DNA of 64,000 nt from Chryseobacterium sp. MFBS3-17 (GCF_020687745.1 NZ_JAJEWK010000010.1:124001-188000), one strand, 5' to 3'; shown: positions 45,036 to 54,867, counted from the first letter of the stretch. Notes: a model not told the origin generated them from the sequence alone. Numbers and translations: made by a program.

Positions 45036-46676
45036 TTACAGGTCTTTTTCCAGCAGAACAATGGAAAAACTACTGTCCAACACCACGGTATGATCTGTGC
45101 CCACCACTGTCCTAACGCCACTGTACGCATCTCTGATTCTGGTTCCCGGCGCAAAGTAGCCGCACACATCAACGCGTTTCTCACCTGCTGGCTGGTCCAG
45201 TCCGATTACTACTTTATCGTTCCTGTAGGTTCTGCCAAACCAGTAAGGTTCATTGGCAATCATTTGATGAATTCCCGCTCCCACAGCCGGATGATTTGCC
45301 CTGAACTTCCCGAGTTTCTGATAATGCTTCAGCAGATTTCGGGTAGCTTCATGGACTTCAAGATCGTCCCAGTTCATATTGCTTCGCAGCGTGGCATCTC
45401 CTTCTGCACCGTCTATAATAAGCGAACGTGCTGTTTCATCTCCGTAATAAATCTGTGAAATACCGGGGGCAAGCAGCAATTTTACGGCAGCTTCAAAGGT
45501 TCGCTTCCGGTATTTATCAAACGGTGAACCGTCATCATGTGAAGTCAGGTAATTCATGACGGTTTTCCCGTCCATTTCATTGGCCAACATACGGGAATAA
45601 GAGGAGAAAATTTCTTCATAAGATCTGTGTGCATCGCCTTTGAAGTCAAAATTAATGAGGGACTGAAACCCATTCTTGAAATAATTCACTTTTTTATCTC
45701 CAAAATCATAGAGTTGTTTTTGACTGATGCCGTATCCGTACACCTCGCCCACCATAAAAAATGGCTGATCATCCAGCACCTTTGCCTGATTATTCGCTTT
45801 ATAACGGTCAAACGCTTCCTGACAGACCTTTTGAAAATCTGCCCAAACATCTTCATTGGTATGTTTTACGGTATCTACCCGGTAGCCGTCTATCCCGAAT
45901 TGTTCCACATAATCTGCCAGCCATTTCATGATATAATATTTGGGCGCCCGGGGGTAGCCGGTACGGGTGAAGAATTCATCCAGCGATTTCATTTCCGCAT
46001 CATATCGGCCTTCTTTCTTCCATTTTTCCACAAGAGATGCGGGGAGTGGTGCCGGCGCATCAGATTCGGTAAGGACATCCGGGAGATTGGCTACCAATGT
46101 GCATGCCGTGGTATTCAGATAGCTGTCATAAGTACACTGCGGTGAAGTGCGCACCCAACTGTGGGAGAAAACCGCATCTTTCGGGGTCACCGGACCGGTA
46201 TGGTTAATGACAGCATCCAGCACAATCCGGATTCCTCTTTTGTGGGCTTTGTCTACCAGTTCACGAAGATCAGCCGCAGTGCCAAAATTCGGATCCAGAG
46301 CCGTCCAGTCTTTGGTCCAGTATCCATGAAAACCGTAGGTATTACCGGTTCCTTCATCAGTAGCACCGTGAATTTGCTCTACCACGGGAGTCATCCAGAT
46401 GGCATTTACACCCAGTTCAGTGAAGTATCCACTGTCTATTTTCTGGATAATCCCGCGCAGGTCTCCTCCTTCAAAACCGCGGAGTACTGCAGTTTTTTCG
46501 GTTCGGTTAAAATTGACATCATTAGCAGCATCACCATTATGGAAACGGTCTGTGAGCAGGAAATATACATTGGCTCCTTCCCAGACAAACGGCTGCCCGG
46601 AGGTTTTCTGAAGTGAGGAACAGGAAACCGCACTCACAAGTAAAAATGCGGCCACGAAAAAGGCTATATTTTTCAT
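45036..46676 (-). CDS. Alpha-amylase family glycoside hydrolase (GH13), lipoprotein
   Basis: 546 residues from ATG 46676; the 30 upstream in-frame codons overlap the -7 element. The signal ends in a lipobox (VSAVSC), so the protein is lipid-anchored and may reach the outer membrane. GH13 motifs: LDAVINHTG, DGYRVDTVKH with the nucleophile Asp, FMVGEVYG with the acid Glu, and LTSHDDGSPF with the third Asp. A final beta domain follows. It probably cleaves starch-type glucans. It lies alone between its promoter and ribB. Confidence 0.9.
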   Translation of the reverse strand: MKNIAFFVAAFLLVSAVSCSSLQKTSGQPFVWEGANVYFLLTDRFHNGDAANDVNFNRTEKTAVLRGFEGGDLRGIIQKIDSGYFTELGVNAIWMTPVVEQIHGATDEGTGNTYGFHGYWTKDWTALDPNFGTAADLRELVDKAHKRGIRIVLDAVINHTGPVTPKDAVFSHSWVRTSPQCTYDSYLNTTACTLVANLPDVLTESDAPAPLPASLVEKWKKEGRYDAEMKSLDEFFTRTGYPRAPKYYIMKWLADYVEQFGIDGYRVDTVKHTNEDVWADFQKVCQEAFDRYKANNQAKVLDDQPFFMVGEVYGYGISQKQLYDFGDKKVNYFKNGFQSLINFDFKGDAHRSYEEIFSSYSRMLANEMDGKTVMNYLTSHDDGSPFDKYRKRTFEAAVKLLLAPGISQIYYGDETARSLIIDGAEGDATLRSNMNWDDLEVHEATRNLLKHYQKLGKFRANHPAVGAGIHQMIANEPYWFGRTYRNDKVVIGLDQPAGEKRVDVCGYFAPGTRIRDAYSGVRTVVGTDHTVVLDSSFSIVLLEKDL

Positions 46677-46697
46677 TGGATCTATGACTAAAAACCT

Positions 46698-46705
46698 CAA
46701 ATTTA
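46698..46705 (-). promoter_or_regulatory. Predicted promoter of the amylase gene
   Basis: Minus-strand TAAATTTG ends 21 bases before the ATG at 46676, giving a leader of about 18 bases and excluding the longer open frame. Confidence 0.55.
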
Positions 46706-46783
46706 GTAAAAATGGCGGAAGCACAGGATTTTTTAAAAAACTTTGACCCAAATATTGCTTTAACAAAACTTAACATATTTTTC

Positions 46784-46791
46784 TATCTTTG
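46784..46791 (+). promoter_or_regulatory. Predicted promoter of the flippase gene
   Basis: TATCTTTG gives a start near 46795; the short upstream ORF begins 16 bases later and the flippase gene about 80 bases later. Confidence 0.55.
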
Positions 46792-46810
46792 CTTTCCCAT
46801 TAGAATCATC

Positions 46811-46879
46811 ATGACCACCACTGCTGAAAACTCCGTCTATTTTTCGTACTTCACATCCGGTAAAGACCTGCTGTTATGA
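46811..46879 (+). CDS. Short upstream ORF overlapping the flippase start
   Basis: 22 codons (MTTTAENSVYFSYFTSGKD...) begin after the promoter and end in a TGA that overlaps the flippase ATG (ATGA). The arrangement would couple translation of the two. The peptide has no recognisable family and may be a regulatory leader; its coding status is not proven. Confidence 0.4.
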   Translation: MTTTAENSVYFSYFTSGKDLLL

Positions 46880-48360
46880 GTGTTGTTGCAAGACAAGGCT
46901 TTAAATATACCATCATAGGCTACCTGGGATTTGTGCTGGGCGCACTCTCCACCTATTTTGTGTTTCCGCATGATTTTACATTTTACGGAAAACTGAGTTA
47001 TATTCTTTCTACAGCAGAAATTCTGGTTCCCATTGTAGTTTTCGGGCTGTCCTATGCCAATGTGAAATTTTTTCATCAGACACAGAAGGATTCCAAGCAT
47101 CAGAATATTCTTTCATTATCTTTATTAGGAATCGCCATAAATTTTCTGGTTTTCACGGGTTTATTTTTGCTTATTCATTATCTGTTTCCCGACCTCAAAA
47201 ACATGAAATGGTGGGAACTGAAATTCATTATTTTGCCTTTGGTGCTGGTGCTTTCTATTTCGCATTGTCTGAACCGCTACATTTCCAATTACAAAAGAAT
47301 TGTAGTTCCCAATATTTTTGAGAACATCATGCCCAAACTGGCCAACGTGGGTGCATTTTGTCTTTTCATTTTCCTGGGCATTTCTCAGGTTACGGCATTT
47401 GGATTTTTCTTCGGTATGTTCACACTGTCCACTCTTGGATACTTTATCTATGCCAACCGGCTGGAGCCTTTGAAACCTGATTTCAGCACAGGTTACATTA
47501 AAAAAGATGCGTTGTGGAAAGACATTTTCAGTTACAGTCTGTTTAGTTTTCTGGGAAACATCGGAAATTATATTGCCATTAAGATTGATAAAATCATGAT
47601 TGGTGATGCGCTGGGCGATGAGGAACTCGGAATTTACTCCGTGCTTTTTGCCATGATTTCTTTGATTTCCATTCCACAACTCGGGATTTTTAATATTTCG
47701 GCACCCATCATCAATAAAGCCATTGCAGAAAATGACCTGGAAGAACTGGACCGCTTTCATAAGAAAACTTCACTGAGTTTGTTTTTCATCGGGTCTGTGC
47801 TGTTTTCCTGTATTCTGGCGGGCTTTCCGTTTCTCATTGGTTTTATAAAAAACGGCACCATGCTCCTGGAATCGGAACCAGTGATCTGGATTCTGGGGTC
47901 TGCTATTTTGTTTGATCTGGCAACAGGTTTCAACGGCAATATCATTTCATTGTCCCGGTACTACCGCTATAACATTGTATTCATGCTGTTTCTGGCAGCG
48001 CTCACCATCCTGCTGAATTATTATTTCCTGGAAAATACCCGTCTCGGAATTGTGGGCGTGGCACTGGCTACCGCCATTTCGCTGTCCACCTATAACATCA
48101 TTAAAATTACCTTTAACTATATCAAATTTAAGGTCAATCCATTGTCTATCGAGATGATTTTTGCGTCCATTATCTCTACGCTGGCCATCACTGTAGCCAT
48201 TGTACTGCCCAATTTTTCAAATAATTTTCTGAATCTCCTGTACAAACCTGCCGTGGTTCTGATCCTGATTTATATCGGCAATCACTTCCTGAAAATTTTC
48301 CCGATGGAGGATTATATTTCGAAGAAATTCATCCGCAGCATATTCAGATTCGGCAAATAG
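46876..48360 (+). CDS. Polysaccharide/lipid-linked oligosaccharide flippase (Wzx/MOP superfamily)
   Basis: 494-residue integral membrane protein with about 14 helices, beginning VARQGFKYTIIGYLGFVLGALSTYF. Charged residues between helices (RYISNYKRIVVPNIFENI, IAIKIDKIMIGDALGDEELGIYSVLFAM) follow the MOP-family pattern. It probably moves lipid-linked glycans across the inner membrane. Glycosyltransferase genes lie on the opposite strand and at 55424, suggesting a role in surface polysaccharide. The substrate is unknown. Confidence 0.87.
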   Translation: MSVVARQGFKYTIIGYLGFVLGALSTYFVFPHDFTFYGKLSYILSTAEILVPIVVFGLSYANVKFFHQTQKDSKHQNILSLSLLGIAINFLVFTGLFLLIHYLFPDLKNMKWWELKFIILPLVLVLSISHCLNRYISNYKRIVVPNIFENIMPKLANVGAFCLFIFLGISQVTAFGFFFGMFTLSTLGYFIYANRLEPLKPDFSTGYIKKDALWKDIFSYSLFSFLGNIGNYIAIKIDKIMIGDALGDEELGIYSVLFAMISLISIPQLGIFNISAPIINKAIAENDLEELDRFHKKTSLSLFFIGSVLFSCILAGFPFLIGFIKNGTMLLESEPVIWILGSAILFDLATGFNGNIISLSRYYRYNIVFMLFLAALTILLNYYFLENTRLGIVGVALATAISLSTYNIIKITFNYIKFKVNPLSIEMIFASIISTLAITVAIVLPNFSNNFLNLLYKPAVVLILIYIGNHFLKIFPMEDYISKKFIRSIFRFGK

Positions 48361-48372
48361 AATTATGTTGTT

Positions 48373-49422
48373 TTAAGACTTAAGTAAAGAATTCAGTACA
48401 TTTTCCAGTGCAGACCGCACCGAAGTGACTTCATATGAATCAGTTTTAAAATCCGAAAAAGCATCCGGATTCAGGATGAACTGACGCATATCTTCCGGCT
48501 CCCGAATGATAAACGAATGCAACTGCGCCGGATATTCGGCCGGAAACACTGCTGTTTTTCCATATTTAATGGCATCGCCTACATTTCCGCTCATTTTCGA
48601 GATGCCGTATATTTCTTTTTCGCTGAAAAATTCAGTTTCACTGCGCACCGGACACCAGAGAAAAGATGCTTTGCGCATCCATTTATCAAAAGTGTGCTGG
48701 TCGATTTTTTCTGTAAAATATTGCAGACTGATGTTTTCTGAAACGGAGTTTTCAAGCTTCCTCAATTGTGCCAGTTCCCGGCCTTCTGCTCTTCCGGCAA
48801 AAACAAACTGTACTTTGGAAGAGCCGGATTCCATATTTTGAATCACCTCAAAAACTCTGGCATAGTCGCGGCGGCTTTGAGAAACGGATCCGGGAATAAC
48901 CACGGTTGGAATTTGCGGGACCTCATCTTTATATTTCCTGTAAAAAACCGGTAAAAACCGCATGGAAATTCGCTCCAGATACGAATCCAGAACAAGCCGG
49001 TGATTTACGCTGTTGTAAAAATCCGGTGCTGTGAGCAAACCTTCCTTCAGCAAAAGCTTCAGCCGGTACAACCGATCTTTGCACAGTACTTTTCGCAACA
49101 AATCAAATCTGGAAAGGAACGTAAAATTCTGATTATGTACAATCACCGCCGTATTATAACGCGCTGCGATGGCTTTAAAAACATTAAAATAACGGTGTGC
49201 AGTTCCGATGATGACCAGATCATACGATTTTTTTTGAAGCAACGGCAGCACATCTGCACTTTCCACCATAAATACCTGCTTTCTGTTGCCGCCCGTTTGC
49301 CTGTAAACTTTGCCGGACACGTAATAATCCGTATCAAATACGGCAGAATCCTGCATCAGCTCCATAAAGTTGAGTGCAATTTCCGCATGGGTATCCAGTT
49401 CTATGTAGGCGATTTTTTTCAA
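48373..49422 (-). CDS. Glycosyltransferase-like protein, GT-B type
   Basis: 349 residues with two halves: an N-terminal domain (IAYIELDTHAEIALNF, DLVIIGTAHRYF) and a C-terminal half with TVVIPGSVSQSRRDY and KVQFVFAGRAEGRELAQL, the pattern of GT-B enzymes. The usual EX7E of family 4 appears altered (KEIYGISKMSGNVGDAIKYGK), so the exact family is uncertain. It follows the amidohydrolase by 11 bases and is the last gene of a four-gene set, converging with the flippase gene. Confidence 0.65.
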   Translation of the reverse strand: MKKIAYIELDTHAEIALNFMELMQDSAVFDTDYYVSGKVYRQTGGNRKQVFMVESADVLPLLQKKSYDLVIIGTAHRYFNVFKAIAARYNTAVIVHNQNFTFLSRFDLLRKVLCKDRLYRLKLLLKEGLLTAPDFYNSVNHRLVLDSYLERISMRFLPVFYRKYKDEVPQIPTVVIPGSVSQSRRDYARVFEVIQNMESGSSKVQFVFAGRAEGRELAQLRKLENSVSENISLQYFTEKIDQHTFDKWMRKASFLWCPVRSETEFFSEKEIYGISKMSGNVGDAIKYGKTAVFPAEYPAQLHSFIIREPEDMRQFILNPDAFSDFKTDSYEVTSVRSALENVLNSLLKS

Positions 49423-49433
49423 AAATTAAAAAT

Positions 49434-51122
49434 TTAGTGGATGTATCCGGCTACTGGTGCAGCAAGCCGGCGTGCGAAATCCTCGTAATACTGCTGGTTA
49501 TAATACACCCGATTGCCACTGCTGAAAGTCTCCAATACGACGGTTTCCGGAATCCTGGCCTCTTCTACAGCCATGATATTCTGACTAATGATGACAAAAT
49601 CTGCAGATTTACCTACCTCCAGACTGCCCAGTTCATTTTCCTGAAAGGCTGCGCGCGCTGCCCAGATGGTTATTCCCCGAAGAGCCTGCTCTCGGGTGAG
49701 GGCATTCTCTTTCTGAAAGCCGCCGGCCGGATAAAGATGTTCATCCTGGCGGGCCACTGCTGCGAAAAAGGTTTTCAGGGGATTGATTTCTTCTACCGGG
49801 AAATCTGTTCCCAGTGGCAGCCACTTATTCTGCTGTAGCAAATCCTGATAAGCATAAGCGGTTTTCGTACGTGCAGCACCCAGCCGGCTTTCTGCCCAGT
49901 ACATGTCTGATGTAGCGTGCGTAGGCTGTACAGACGGTATAATGGAATACAGTCCGAAAAGTTCCCGATCCTTTTCTGTAACAATTTGTGCATGTTCTAT
50001 GCGCCATCTGCGGTCATTTTTACCGCCCAGAACTTCACCGTACACATTCAGAATGGTGCGGTTTGCGGAATCACCAATGGCATGCGTACACATTTGCAGG
50101 TCTGAATTTTTCAGTTTGCGGGCCAGTGTTCTGAAATGCTCCTCCTCACCGAGCAGGAACCCTCTTCTACCCGGCTGGTCTTCATAATCATGCAACAGGC
50201 ACGCTCCACGTGAGCCCAGTGCCCCGTCTGAATACACTTTAAAACCACCTACGGTAATATTTCCATTCCGGTATCGGCCTTTCCGGATCCACTTCCCGTA
50301 GTAAGCAGGATCATCATTCAGCAGGGCGAATACTTTCATTTTTAAAGTTCCCTGCCGCTGGGACTGTTCAAGTTGTGAGAGGGTATGCTCCGAAATTCCG
50401 CAGTCGTGAACTGAGGTCAGTCCAAGAGAAAAGCAGGTTTCCTGTAGTTGAGTAAAGTACTTCAATGCAGTTTCGTCATTGATTTCGGGAATATGTTTTT
50501 CTATCAGGAATTTGGCATTGTCCAGCAGGATTCCGGTAAGTTGACCATTTTTCACTTCTATTTCGCCACCCTGCACTTTGGTATTCACCGTTATTCCTGC
50601 AATATCCAGAGCTTTCTGATTGGCTACTACCGCATGGCCATCTATTCTTTTCAGATAAACCGGGCGGTTTGGAAAGAGTTCATCCAGGCGCTGTTTATCC
50701 GGAAAATCTTTTACCGGCCAGTCATTCTGATCCCAGCTGCGGCCATAAAGCCACTCCTGAGGTGCTGTTTTGGAATAGATCACCATGCGCTGCACCACTT
50801 CTTCCCAGGATTGGGTTCCCCACAGTTCACATTTCCAGAGGTCTTTGGCATAACCGGTAAAATGACAATGGGCATCAATCAGACCCGGCAAAACAGTTCG
50901 GCCTGCCACATCCTGCTTGTTTTGGGATTGGTAAGATTTAAGAATCGCTTCATTATTGCCAATGGCTGCAATTTTACCTTTGGAAACTGCCATTGCCTCC
51001 GCGGTAGAAAACCGGGCGTCTGCTGTATAAATTTTTGCGTTGTAAATAATAAGATCTGCATCTTTTTTCTGACTGTATATTAAGCCACAACATAAAAGCA
51101 GCAGTGGAATCAATTTATTCAT
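49434..51122 (-). CDS. Secreted amidohydrolase (YtcJ-like)
   Basis: 562 residues from ATG 51122, chosen because it starts the signal peptide MNKLIPLLLLCCGLIYSQ; six earlier open codons lie inside the upstream gene. The metal site motif is DAHCHFTGYA, followed by the TIM-barrel signatures of the family (VHDCGISEHT, DGALGSRGA, HAIGDSANR, GTDFPVEEINPL). Such enzymes hydrolyse C-N bonds; the substrate cannot be read here. It begins four bases after the glycosyltransferase gene 51127-52005. Confidence 0.87.
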   Translation of the reverse strand: MNKLIPLLLLCCGLIYSQKKDADLIIYNAKIYTADARFSTAEAMAVSKGKIAAIGNNEAILKSYQSQNKQDVAGRTVLPGLIDAHCHFTGYAKDLWKCELWGTQSWEEVVQRMVIYSKTAPQEWLYGRSWDQNDWPVKDFPDKQRLDELFPNRPVYLKRIDGHAVVANQKALDIAGITVNTKVQGGEIEVKNGQLTGILLDNAKFLIEKHIPEINDETALKYFTQLQETCFSLGLTSVHDCGISEHTLSQLEQSQRQGTLKMKVFALLNDDPAYYGKWIRKGRYRNGNITVGGFKVYSDGALGSRGACLLHDYEDQPGRRGFLLGEEEHFRTLARKLKNSDLQMCTHAIGDSANRTILNVYGEVLGGKNDRRWRIEHAQIVTEKDRELFGLYSIIPSVQPTHATSDMYWAESRLGAARTKTAYAYQDLLQQNKWLPLGTDFPVEEINPLKTFFAAVARQDEHLYPAGGFQKENALTREQALRGITIWAARAAFQENELGSLEVGKSADFVIISQNIMAVEEARIPETVVLETFSSGNRVYYNQQYYEDFARRLAAPVAGYIH

Positions 51123-51126
51123 AGGT

Positions 51127-52005
51127 TTATTTTTTACCAAACATCTGTTGCCACCGCAGTTTCCTGATATAATTTATTTCTTCCCGGCTTAATTCACGCG
51201 CGCTGTTCTGCTTCAGGAAAGTGCGCATGGTGACGAAAAACTCTCCGGGAGACTTGCTCTTCCAGGAAGATTTGGCGGATGAGATTAATGCCAAAGGTAA
51301 ACTGAGTCCGATATTATAAAAATACTCACCCAGCTTTTCTGCTTTCTGGCTTTTATATTTGAAGGCGGTGGGCCGCAAATGCTTGACCCAGATATTTTTA
51401 ATGGTGAGCACCTCCCATCCGTGCATGCGCGCCAGCATGACATCAATATTATCCCAGCCCAGCACGGGTCGCAGACCGTTCATCTGTTCAAAACATTCCC
51501 GGCGGTATGACTTTATGGGACCCCGTACATGATTTTTAGACGAAAGATTCTCAAATATCCATTGTTTTTTTTCATCAGCAAAATCATAGGCCAGTGCTTT
51601 CTCAAATACCGTTTTGCGGATGCGGACCAATCCGGAAACCATCCCAGCTTTGGGATTTTCCCGGTACACCTGTGCCACTTTTTCCAGATAATCCTGCGGA
51701 AAGATAATGTCGGCATCAAATTTACAAATGACCTGGAATGCTGTAAGATCTTCTCCGTCCAGACCTTTATTGAACGTCCGGACTACTTTTGCTCCCGGCT
51801 CATGACCGGATTTTCCCAGATTTTTCACAGAAAATCTCCGGTCCTGATTTGCAAATTCTGCGGCAATCTGTGGCGTTCGGTCCTCAGATCCGTCATTCAC
51901 TACCACCACCCGGAAATCCCCGAAGCTCTGCTGCTTCAGGGAACCCAGGGCGAAACCGATGTTTTTTTCCTCGTTATGAGCGGGGATAATGATGAGGAAC
52001 TTCAT
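51127..52005 (-). CDS. Family 2 glycosyltransferase
   Basis: 292 residues. The GT-A fold opens with IIIPAHNEEKNIGFALGSL, has VNDGSEDRTPQIA, the DxD-type FDADIIFPQDYL, and GWDNIDVMLARMHGWEVL in the acceptor region. It has no membrane segment. It is set between aspA (13 bases away) and the amidohydrolase (four bases), so all belong to one transcript although their functions differ. Confidence 0.88.
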   Translation of the reverse strand: MKFLIIIPAHNEEKNIGFALGSLKQQSFGDFRVVVVNDGSEDRTPQIAAEFANQDRRFSVKNLGKSGHEPGAKVVRTFNKGLDGEDLTAFQVICKFDADIIFPQDYLEKVAQVYRENPKAGMVSGLVRIRKTVFEKALAYDFADEKKQWIFENLSSKNHVRGPIKSYRRECFEQMNGLRPVLGWDNIDVMLARMHGWEVLTIKNIWVKHLRPTAFKYKSQKAEKLGEYFYNIGLSLPLALISSAKSSWKSKSPGEFFVTMRTFLKQNSARELSREEINYIRKLRWQQMFGKK

Positions 52006-52018
52006 GTTCCTGATATAT

Positions 52019-53413
52019 TTAATGAGGTTGAATCATATTTTTGGGATCCAGAATATCATCCAGTTGTTCTTTGGTAAGAATTCCCTGCTCCAGCACCAGA
52101 TTGTACACACTTTTTCCGGTTTCCAGCGCTTCTTTGGCAATCGCGGAAGAATTTTTGTATCCGATGTGCGGATTCAGAGCGGTCACAATCCCGATGCTGT
52201 GTTTCACCATATTCAGGCACACCTCTCTGTTAGCAGTGATTCCCACCACACATTTCTCGCGCAGCGTATCCAGCGCATTGCACAGAAACTGAATATTTTC
52301 CATGATGGAATGGGACAATACCGGCTCCATTACATTCAGCTGAAGTTGTCCTGCTTCTGCCGCGAAAGTTACGGTAAGGTCATTTCCGATGACTTTATAG
52401 CACACCTGATTGACCACTTCCGGAATTACCGGATTTACTTTGCCCGGCATAATGGATGAGCCCGGCTGCATGGGCGGAAGATTGATTTCAAAGAGTCCTG
52501 CGCGCGGCCCTGACGACAGCAAGCGGAGATCGTTACAGATTTTAGACAATTTCACAGCCAGTCTTTTCATGGCAGAGGAATAAATCACGTAAGAACCGGT
52601 ATCCGGCGTAGCCTCTACCAGATTGGGAGCAGAAACCACCGGATATCCTGTTATTTGAGCCAGATTTTTTGCGCAGAGGGTGGCGTAGCCCAGTGGGGCA
52701 TTCAGTCCGGTACCGATGGCAGTGGCTCCCATATTGACTTCCACAAAAAGTTTGGCATTATTGTTCAGTTTTTCCACATCCTCTTCCAGGTTTGCGGCAA
52801 AGGCTTCAAATTCCTGACCCAGCGTCATGGGCACGGCATCCTGAAGTTGCGTACGACCCATTTTCAAGACATCATGAAATTCAGCACCCTTTTCACGGAA
52901 TGCATACACAATCTGCTGCAGTTTCTGCACCAGTTTATAATTCATCTGCAGGAGTGCCATTTTAATCCCGGTAGGGTATGCATCATTGGTAGACTGTGAA
53001 AGATTGACATGGTCATTTGGCGAACAATACTGATAATCGCCCCGTTCTTTACCTAATTTCTCCAGTGCACGGTTGGCAATCACTTCGTTCACATTCATAT
53101 TCACAGATGTTCCCGCGCCTCCCTGTATCATATCAATGGGAAACTGATCATGTAAGTGCCCGGCCAGCAGTTCATCACACGCCTCTGCGATTTTAAAATA
53201 AATCTGCTCTTCCAGCAGACCCAGTTCATAGTTGGTTTTAGCGGCTGCTTTCTTCACAAAGGCCAGCCCGCGGATAAACTCGGGGTAGGAAGATAAAGTT
53301 TGTCCGGAGATTTTAAAATTCTCTACCGCACGCTGTGTCTGCACACCATAATATGCATTTGCCGGCACATTCAGTTCGCCCAACAAATCGCTTTCTTTTC
53401 TGTAACTATCCAT
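52019..53413 (-). CDS. aspA: Aspartate ammonia-lyase
   Basis: 464-residue enzyme converting aspartate to fumarate and ammonia. The superfamily signature [15 protein letters not shown] holds the flexible catalytic loop, and [14 protein letters not shown] and [10 protein letters not shown] supply further substrate contacts. Aspartase rather than fumarase is favoured by the N-terminal [25 protein letters not shown]; the two subfamilies are similar, so this is likely but not certain. First gene of the minus-strand set 48373-53413; no clear promoter is found. Confidence 0.88.
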   Translation of the reverse strand: MDSYRKESDLLGELNVPANAYYGVQTQRAVENFKISGQTLSSYPEFIRGLAFVKKAAAKTNYELGLLEEQIYFKIAEACDELLAGHLHDQFPIDMIQGGAGTSVNMNVNEVIANRALEKLGKERGDYQYCSPNDHVNLSQSTNDAYPTGIKMALLQMNYKLVQKLQQIVYAFREKGAEFHDVLKMGRTQLQDAVPMTLGQEFEAFAANLEEDVEKLNNNAKLFVEVNMGATAIGTGLNAPLGYATLCAKNLAQITGYPVVSAPNLVEATPDTGSYVIYSSAMKRLAVKLSKICNDLRLLSSGPRAGLFEINLPPMQPGSSIMPGKVNPVIPEVVNQVCYKVIGNDLTVTFAAEAGQLQLNVMEPVLSHSIMENIQFLCNALDTLREKCVVGITANREVCLNMVKHSIGIVTALNPHIGYKNSSAIAKEALETGKSVYNLVLEQGILTKEQLDDILDPKNMIQPH

Positions 53414-53466
53414 GAAGAAATACTAAATTTTAATGGGGGAAAGTTAAGGCTTTTTTCAGAATAAAA

Positions 53467-53493
53467 AAACGCGTTTTCTTATGAAAAATGCGC
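53467..53493 (-). terminator. Terminator of the amidase gene
   Basis: On the minus strand a GC-capped stem (GCATTTTTC / GAAAACGC with one bulge) with a four-base loop is followed by seven T. Confidence 0.7.
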
Positions 53494-53515
53494 TTCAGCT
53501 GATGTTGACAAAGGA

Positions 53516-54547
53516 TTACTTCTGCGGGTATTTCTGGATGAGTGCCTGCAGAATGGCCCAGGTTTCCGCATCGATGATGCCATCGTAATTCTCTGGCCGG
53601 AAATGATATTGAAAAGCCTCAACTACCTTTGTGTTTTCCTTGGTCCATGCTCCGGTTGGGTTGATATCATACCCAAATTCTTTCAGGGCGCGCTGCACGG
53701 TATATATAAAGGTAGATGAATTGCGTTCGGTCATGAACAGTTCCGGATTCAACTGAGCGAGATACCGCTGCTTATCCGCATCATTATACCACATTCCGAT
53801 CTGGTACTCATCATAAAGTTTTTTCCAGGGAAACAGTGGGCCGGGATCCTGCTTCCGGGTGGGCGCTACATCCGAATGGGCCAGAATATTGGTTGGCGGA
53901 ATCTGATAGCGGTCTGCTATATCCTTCACCAGCGCAGCCACTTTCTGCATCTGCTTCGCATCAAACGGAGCAAAAACCTTTTTACCGATAGAGTCATTCA
54001 CATATCCCGTGTTCACAATCTCAATTCCTATGGAAGTATCATTAAGGTTGATATCCTTTCTCCATGCACTGATTCCGGCGTGATAGGCTCTTTTATTTTC
54101 GTCTACAAGCTGGTAGATTTCGTTATCGCCCAGATTGTTTACCAGATAGTGTGCACTCACCGACTGCTCAGTAAGCACACGGAGAGAGCGGTCTTCATCC
54201 AGCGCTGTATAATGAAGAATAAGGTATTTCTGTCTGAAGTTCTGCCCTACGGCCGGGAAATAACGTTTGACCACCCTGAAACCCTGTGGGCTGGCGGTAA
54301 CAATGGAACCATGGCTGATGGTATTGTCATTTTTTGAAATATCGCCGATGTTCTGCTTATAAAATTCAACGCCCTGAAATGTTACCAGACCGGTCTGCTG
54401 ACTACCTGCCGGGACAGGGTTGGGATTCTGAGTTACGGCCTGTTTCGGAGGCTGGGCAGTACTTGCGGAGGATTTTGCTGGCGTATTCTGAGCAGCACAG
54501 GAAACCATAAGCGTGCTTAATCCTATGATATATAATATTTTAGACAT
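53516..54547 (-). CDS. N-acetylmuramoyl-L-alanine amidase with peptidoglycan-binding domain, lipoprotein
   Basis: 343 residues from ATG 54547; 23 earlier open codons cross the promoter and are rejected. The lipobox is LMVSC at residue 17. A Pro/Gln/Ala-rich linker leads to an Amidase_2 domain with zinc-site HYTALDEDRS and LAHSDVAPTRKQDPGPLFPW, and a C-terminal PG_binding_1-like domain (VQRALKEFGYDINPTGAWT). It resembles AmiD, an outer-membrane anchored amidase that cuts the amide between MurNAc and L-Ala, used in wall recycling. Confidence 0.92.
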   Translation of the reverse strand: MSKILYIIGLSTLMVSCAAQNTPAKSSASTAQPPKQAVTQNPNPVPAGSQQTGLVTFQGVEFYKQNIGDISKNDNTISHGSIVTASPQGFRVVKRYFPAVGQNFRQKYLILHYTALDEDRSLRVLTEQSVSAHYLVNNLGDNEIYQLVDENKRAYHAGISAWRKDINLNDTSIGIEIVNTGYVNDSIGKKVFAPFDAKQMQKVAALVKDIADRYQIPPTNILAHSDVAPTRKQDPGPLFPWKKLYDEYQIGMWYNDADKQRYLAQLNPELFMTERNSSTFIYTVQRALKEFGYDINPTGAWTKENTKVVEAFQYHFRPENYDGIIDAETWAILQALIQKYPQK

Positions 54548-54576
54548 AAATTCGAATTTAGACTGATTAGATATTT

Positions 54577-54584
54577 CAAAATTA
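54577..54584 (-). promoter_or_regulatory. Predicted promoter of the amidase gene
   Basis: Minus-strand TAATTTTG ends 29 bases before the ATG at 54547. Confidence 0.45.
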
Positions 54585-54606
54585 CAAAAATTTTTAAGTA
54601 TTTTTT

Positions 54607-54638
54607 TTTGGTTCATAATGAAATCTGTGTTATATTTG
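54607..54638 (+). promoter_or_regulatory. Predicted promoter of the tRNA cluster
   Basis: TTTG (54607-54610), a 20-base spacer and TATATTTG (54631-54638) match the full consensus. Transcription near 54642 would cover the three tRNA genes, starting 39 bases before the first. Confidence 0.7.
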
Positions 54639-54680
54639 CACTCGCAATTACGGAACAGAAGATCTTAAAAATATTGCAAA

Positions 54681-54765
54681 GGAGGGTTGCCGGAGTGGTT
54701 AACGGAGCAGTTTGCTAAACTGTCGACCCGCAAGGGTCGCGTGGGTTCGAATCCCACACCCTCCG
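54681..54765 (+). tRNA. tRNA-Ser (anticodon GCT)
   Basis: 85-base cloverleaf with the long variable arm of a class II tRNA. Acceptor GGAGGGT / ACCCTCC, anticodon loop TTGCTAA (GCT), variable arm CGACCCGCAAGGGTCG, T loop GTTCGAAT. Discriminator G, correct for serine. CCA is not encoded. Confidence 0.95.
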
Positions 54766-54784
54766 CAACCTTTGGAAAAAAATT

Positions 54785-54859
54785 CGGGGCGTAGCGTAGT
54801 CCGGTCATCGCGCCTGGTTTGGGACCAGGAGGTCGCAGGTTCGAATCCTGCCGCCCCGA
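54785..54859 (+). tRNA. tRNA-Pro (anticodon TGG)
   Basis: 75 bases; acceptor CGGGGCG / CGCCCCG, anticodon loop TTTGGGA with TGG, T arm CAGGTTCGAATCCTG. The starting C-G pair and discriminator A fit proline. Confidence 0.95.
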
Positions 54860-54867
54860 CAATTTTT

